64,000 nucleotides of DNA from Candidatus Goldiibacteriota bacterium HGW-Goldbacteria-1. Its GTDB lineage: Bacteria > Oederibacteriota > PGYV01. Shown here piece by piece: positions 62,264 to 64,000 of this stretch; the first letter of the stretch is position 1, and each line of letters opens with the position of its first letter. Made by a program: the position numbers and the translations under genes. Location: assembly GCA_002839855.1 (NCBI GenBank), contig PGYV01000006.1, positions 1 through 64,000 on the forward strand. The letters run 5' to 3'. Below the pieces are notes generated by a model. It was not told the DNA's origin and did not search any database. It saw nothing but the letters and a program-made list of their open reading frames with translations.

Positions 62264-63853
62264 ATGTCATCAAAACAAATTGCAAAATCAGCCGCTATAG
62301 TCAGTTTAATTACCATGCTAAGCAGGGTGCTTGGCTATGTGCGCGACGCCATTTCAGCGGCTATTTTAGGCGTTGGCTGGGTCTCTGATGCGTTCTTTGT
62401 GGCATTCCGCATACCCAACATGCTCCGCAGCCTTCTGGCAGAAGGCGCCTTGTCATCCGCTTTCATCCCCGTATTTACAGATTACCTTGAGAAAAAGGAC
62501 AGAAGGGAAACCTGGCTTCTTGCTGTTAATGTCTTAAACGCGTTATCACTTTTATTAGTCCTTATAACCTTCGCGGGAATTGTATTCGCGCCGTTTATTG
62601 TAACCATAATGGCGCCCGGCTTTATCAATGACCCGCAGAAATTTCAGCTGACAGTATCGCTTACGCGGTGGCTTTTTCCTTTTATACTTTTTGTAAGCAT
62701 TGCAGCTTTGTTTCTTGGAATATTAAACTCGCTTAAAAAATTCTCCATTCCTGCATTTGCGCCGGTTGTCCTTAATATCTCCATGATTTTATCCGGAGTA
62801 TTTATCTGCCCGCGCCTTGGCGACACCCCGGAAACGCAGGTCTACGGCTGGGTATTTGGCGCGCTATTTGGGTCATTTCTTGAAATATTAATCCAGTGGA
62901 TACCTTCTGTAAAAGAAGGGCTTGCATGGAAACCGTTTATTAATTTAAAAGATGAAGGTTTGCGCAGAATAGGCAAGCTAATGATACCCGCCACACTGGC
63001 GCAGTCGGTCACGCAGATTAACCTTCTGGTAAATACAATCCTTGCATCACTGCTTGTAGAAGGCGCAGTCACATATCTTTATTACGGCAACCGCCTTATG
63101 CAGCTGCCGCTTGGGGTATTTGGTGTTGCCGTGGCAACTGTTTCTTTCCCGTTTATATCACAGTACGCGTCAAGAGGGGATTTTGATTCTCTCCGCGACA
63201 CCATACATTCATCACTTAAGCAGGCATTTTTTGTCGTCCTGCCCGCATCCGCGGGTTTAATAGCGTTAAGTGTGCCGATAAACCTGCTTCTTTTTAACTA
63301 CGGCCGTTTTCAATACGACGACGCCATAAAAACAGCAGGCGTTTCCGCGGTTTACTGCACAGCCATATTCGCGCACACAGGGGTAAAGATTCTAACCCAG
63401 GTTTTCTACGCCATAAACAAAGCAGGAACAGCGGTAAAAATTTCCGTCTCTTCCATGATAATAAACATTCTTCTATGCGTTTCGCTTATGTTTTCCATGA
63501 ATTACCTTGGTTTGGCGCTTGCCACATCACTTGCCGCGTTGATTCAGTTCATAGCGCTATATTTTTACCTGTCTAAGTTCATCAACGGCTTAAAGACAAA
63601 AGAATTCCTGGCATATTGTGCAAAGGTCACGGTAATTTCGCTGATTATGGCGGGATTGTCGTATTTAACTTACTATCTGTTAAATGCCAACTTTAACGCC
63701 GCAGATTTCTCCCGCACTATTAACGGCTTTATAGTCCTTGCCGCAATAACGGTGGGAGTTATCTCATATGGAATAATGGCAAAACTCTCCGGCCTTGATT
63801 ACGCGGAAAGAATAATGCAGGGGATTGTTAACAGGTTTAACAAGAAAAAGTAG
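62264..63853 (+). CDS. murJ: Lipid II flippase MurJ (MviN)
   Basis: 529 residues with fourteen predicted membrane helices, of normal length. The N-terminus is diagnostic: AKSAAIVSLITMLSRVLGYVRDAISAAILGVGWVSDAFFVAFRIPNMLRSLLAEGALSSAFIPVF (each element is a MurJ landmark, including the Arg residues of the central cavity). LPLGVFGVAVATVSFPFIS lies in the middle. MurJ moves undecaprenyl-linked peptidoglycan precursor across the inner membrane. No obvious ribosome site precedes the ATG at 62264. It lies alone, after a repeat-filled gap of 627 bases, so it is not part of the cellulase locus. Confidence 0.95.
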   Translation: MSSKQIAKSAAIVSLITMLSRVLGYVRDAISAAILGVGWVSDAFFVAFRIPNMLRSLLAEGALSSAFIPVFTDYLEKKDRRETWLLAVNVLNALSLLLVLITFAGIVFAPFIVTIMAPGFINDPQKFQLTVSLTRWLFPFILFVSIAALFLGILNSLKKFSIPAFAPVVLNISMILSGVFICPRLGDTPETQVYGWVFGALFGSFLEILIQWIPSVKEGLAWKPFINLKDEGLRRIGKLMIPATLAQSVTQINLLVNTILASLLVEGAVTYLYYGNRLMQLPLGVFGVAVATVSFPFISQYASRGDFDSLRDTIHSSLKQAFFVVLPASAGLIALSVPINLLLFNYGRFQYDDAIKTAGVSAVYCTAIFAHTGVKILTQVFYAINKAGTAVKISVSSMIINILLCVSLMFSMNYLGLALATSLAALIQFIALYFYLSKFINGLKTKEFLAYCAKVTVISLIMAGLSYLTYYLLNANFNAADFSRTINGFIVLAAITVGVISYGIMAKLSGLDYAERIMQGIVNRFNKKK

Positions 63854-63879
63854 TTTGTGTACTTGTTTTCTTTTTCTAA

Positions 63880-63962
63880 TGTAGAGACGCAACATGTTGC
63901 GTCTCGCTTTTATGTGTGAATTTAAATTCTTGGTAGACACGGGTCTTTAGCCCGCGGCAGTA
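63880..63962 (+). repeat. Palindrome and forward hairpin after murJ
   Basis: 63880-63905 repeats the GTAGAGACGCAACATG palindrome (arms GAGACGCAAC and GTTGCGTCTC). 63931-63962 is a forward TGGTAGACAC copy with GGG/CCC arms ending GCGGCAGT. The window ends in spacer DNA. Confidence 0.8.
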
Positions 63963-64000
63963 GATTTGATTCTGTTTATATCAGAAATCGCTCCTACGCT

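Overview
The window looks like a chromosomal segment of an uncultured, Gram-negative, anaerobic bacterium. Evidence for an outer membrane is an LptE-like lipoprotein, a TolC-family channel, RND pumps and MurJ. Evidence for anaerobic metabolism is a four-subunit 2-oxoacid:ferredoxin oxidoreductase. The long alternating Thr-x-Thr linkers and the YPNP-type C-terminal domain shared by all the secreted enzymes suggest a candidate phylum such as Goldbacteria (Goldiibacteriota). That placement is an inference from style, not proven by a marker gene.

Layout. 3-866: 3' end of a secreted protein. 1066-4213: porCDAB operon. 5034-9616: leuS, lptE, an unknown secreted protein and holA, converging on rpsT (9617-9862, minus). 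10031-12979: GH44 endoglucanase. 13336-17850: a small lipoprotein (minus), a double seven-bladed propeller protein and a small membrane protein. 18119-19687: an AT-rich integral-membrane glycosyltransferase flanked by the debris of a local duplication. 20280-21406: a PilZ-like protein and a zinc-ribbon membrane protein. 21477-26839: lacI-type regulator, GH5 and GH9 in one operon. 27449-47298: GH9, GH5, a frame-broken GH9, GH9 and GH116, mostly with malectin-like or CBM modules. 47935-56376: marR, tolC and two RND pump genes. 56786-61636: GH74 xyloglucanase. 62264-63853: murJ.

How it works together. GH44, GH5 (two), GH9 (four), GH74 and GH116 form a cellulose/xyloglucan degradation locus. There are no dockerins, cohesins or SusCD-like genes. 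Instead each enzyme carries a Thr/Pro-rich linker and a C-terminal beta-domain of about 100 residues beginning near YPNP. This resembles the type IX secretion sorting or FlgD-like fold, so I infer a common export and surface-display route. A LacI-family regulator heads the lacI-GH5-GH9 operon. Its promoter carries the palindrome TTTTAACGTTAAAA, and exact or related palindromes with a CG centre precede three more enzyme genes, which suggests a local regulon.

The intergenic DNA is unusually structured. Stop codons are followed by 8-bp tandem arrays of GGCAGCTA type, then by short hairpins framed TGGTAG[A/G]CGC...GCGGCAGTT. The next gene is preceded by the same elements in inverted order and orientation. 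This mirror arrangement recurs across the window and is the strongest candidate for something undescribed.
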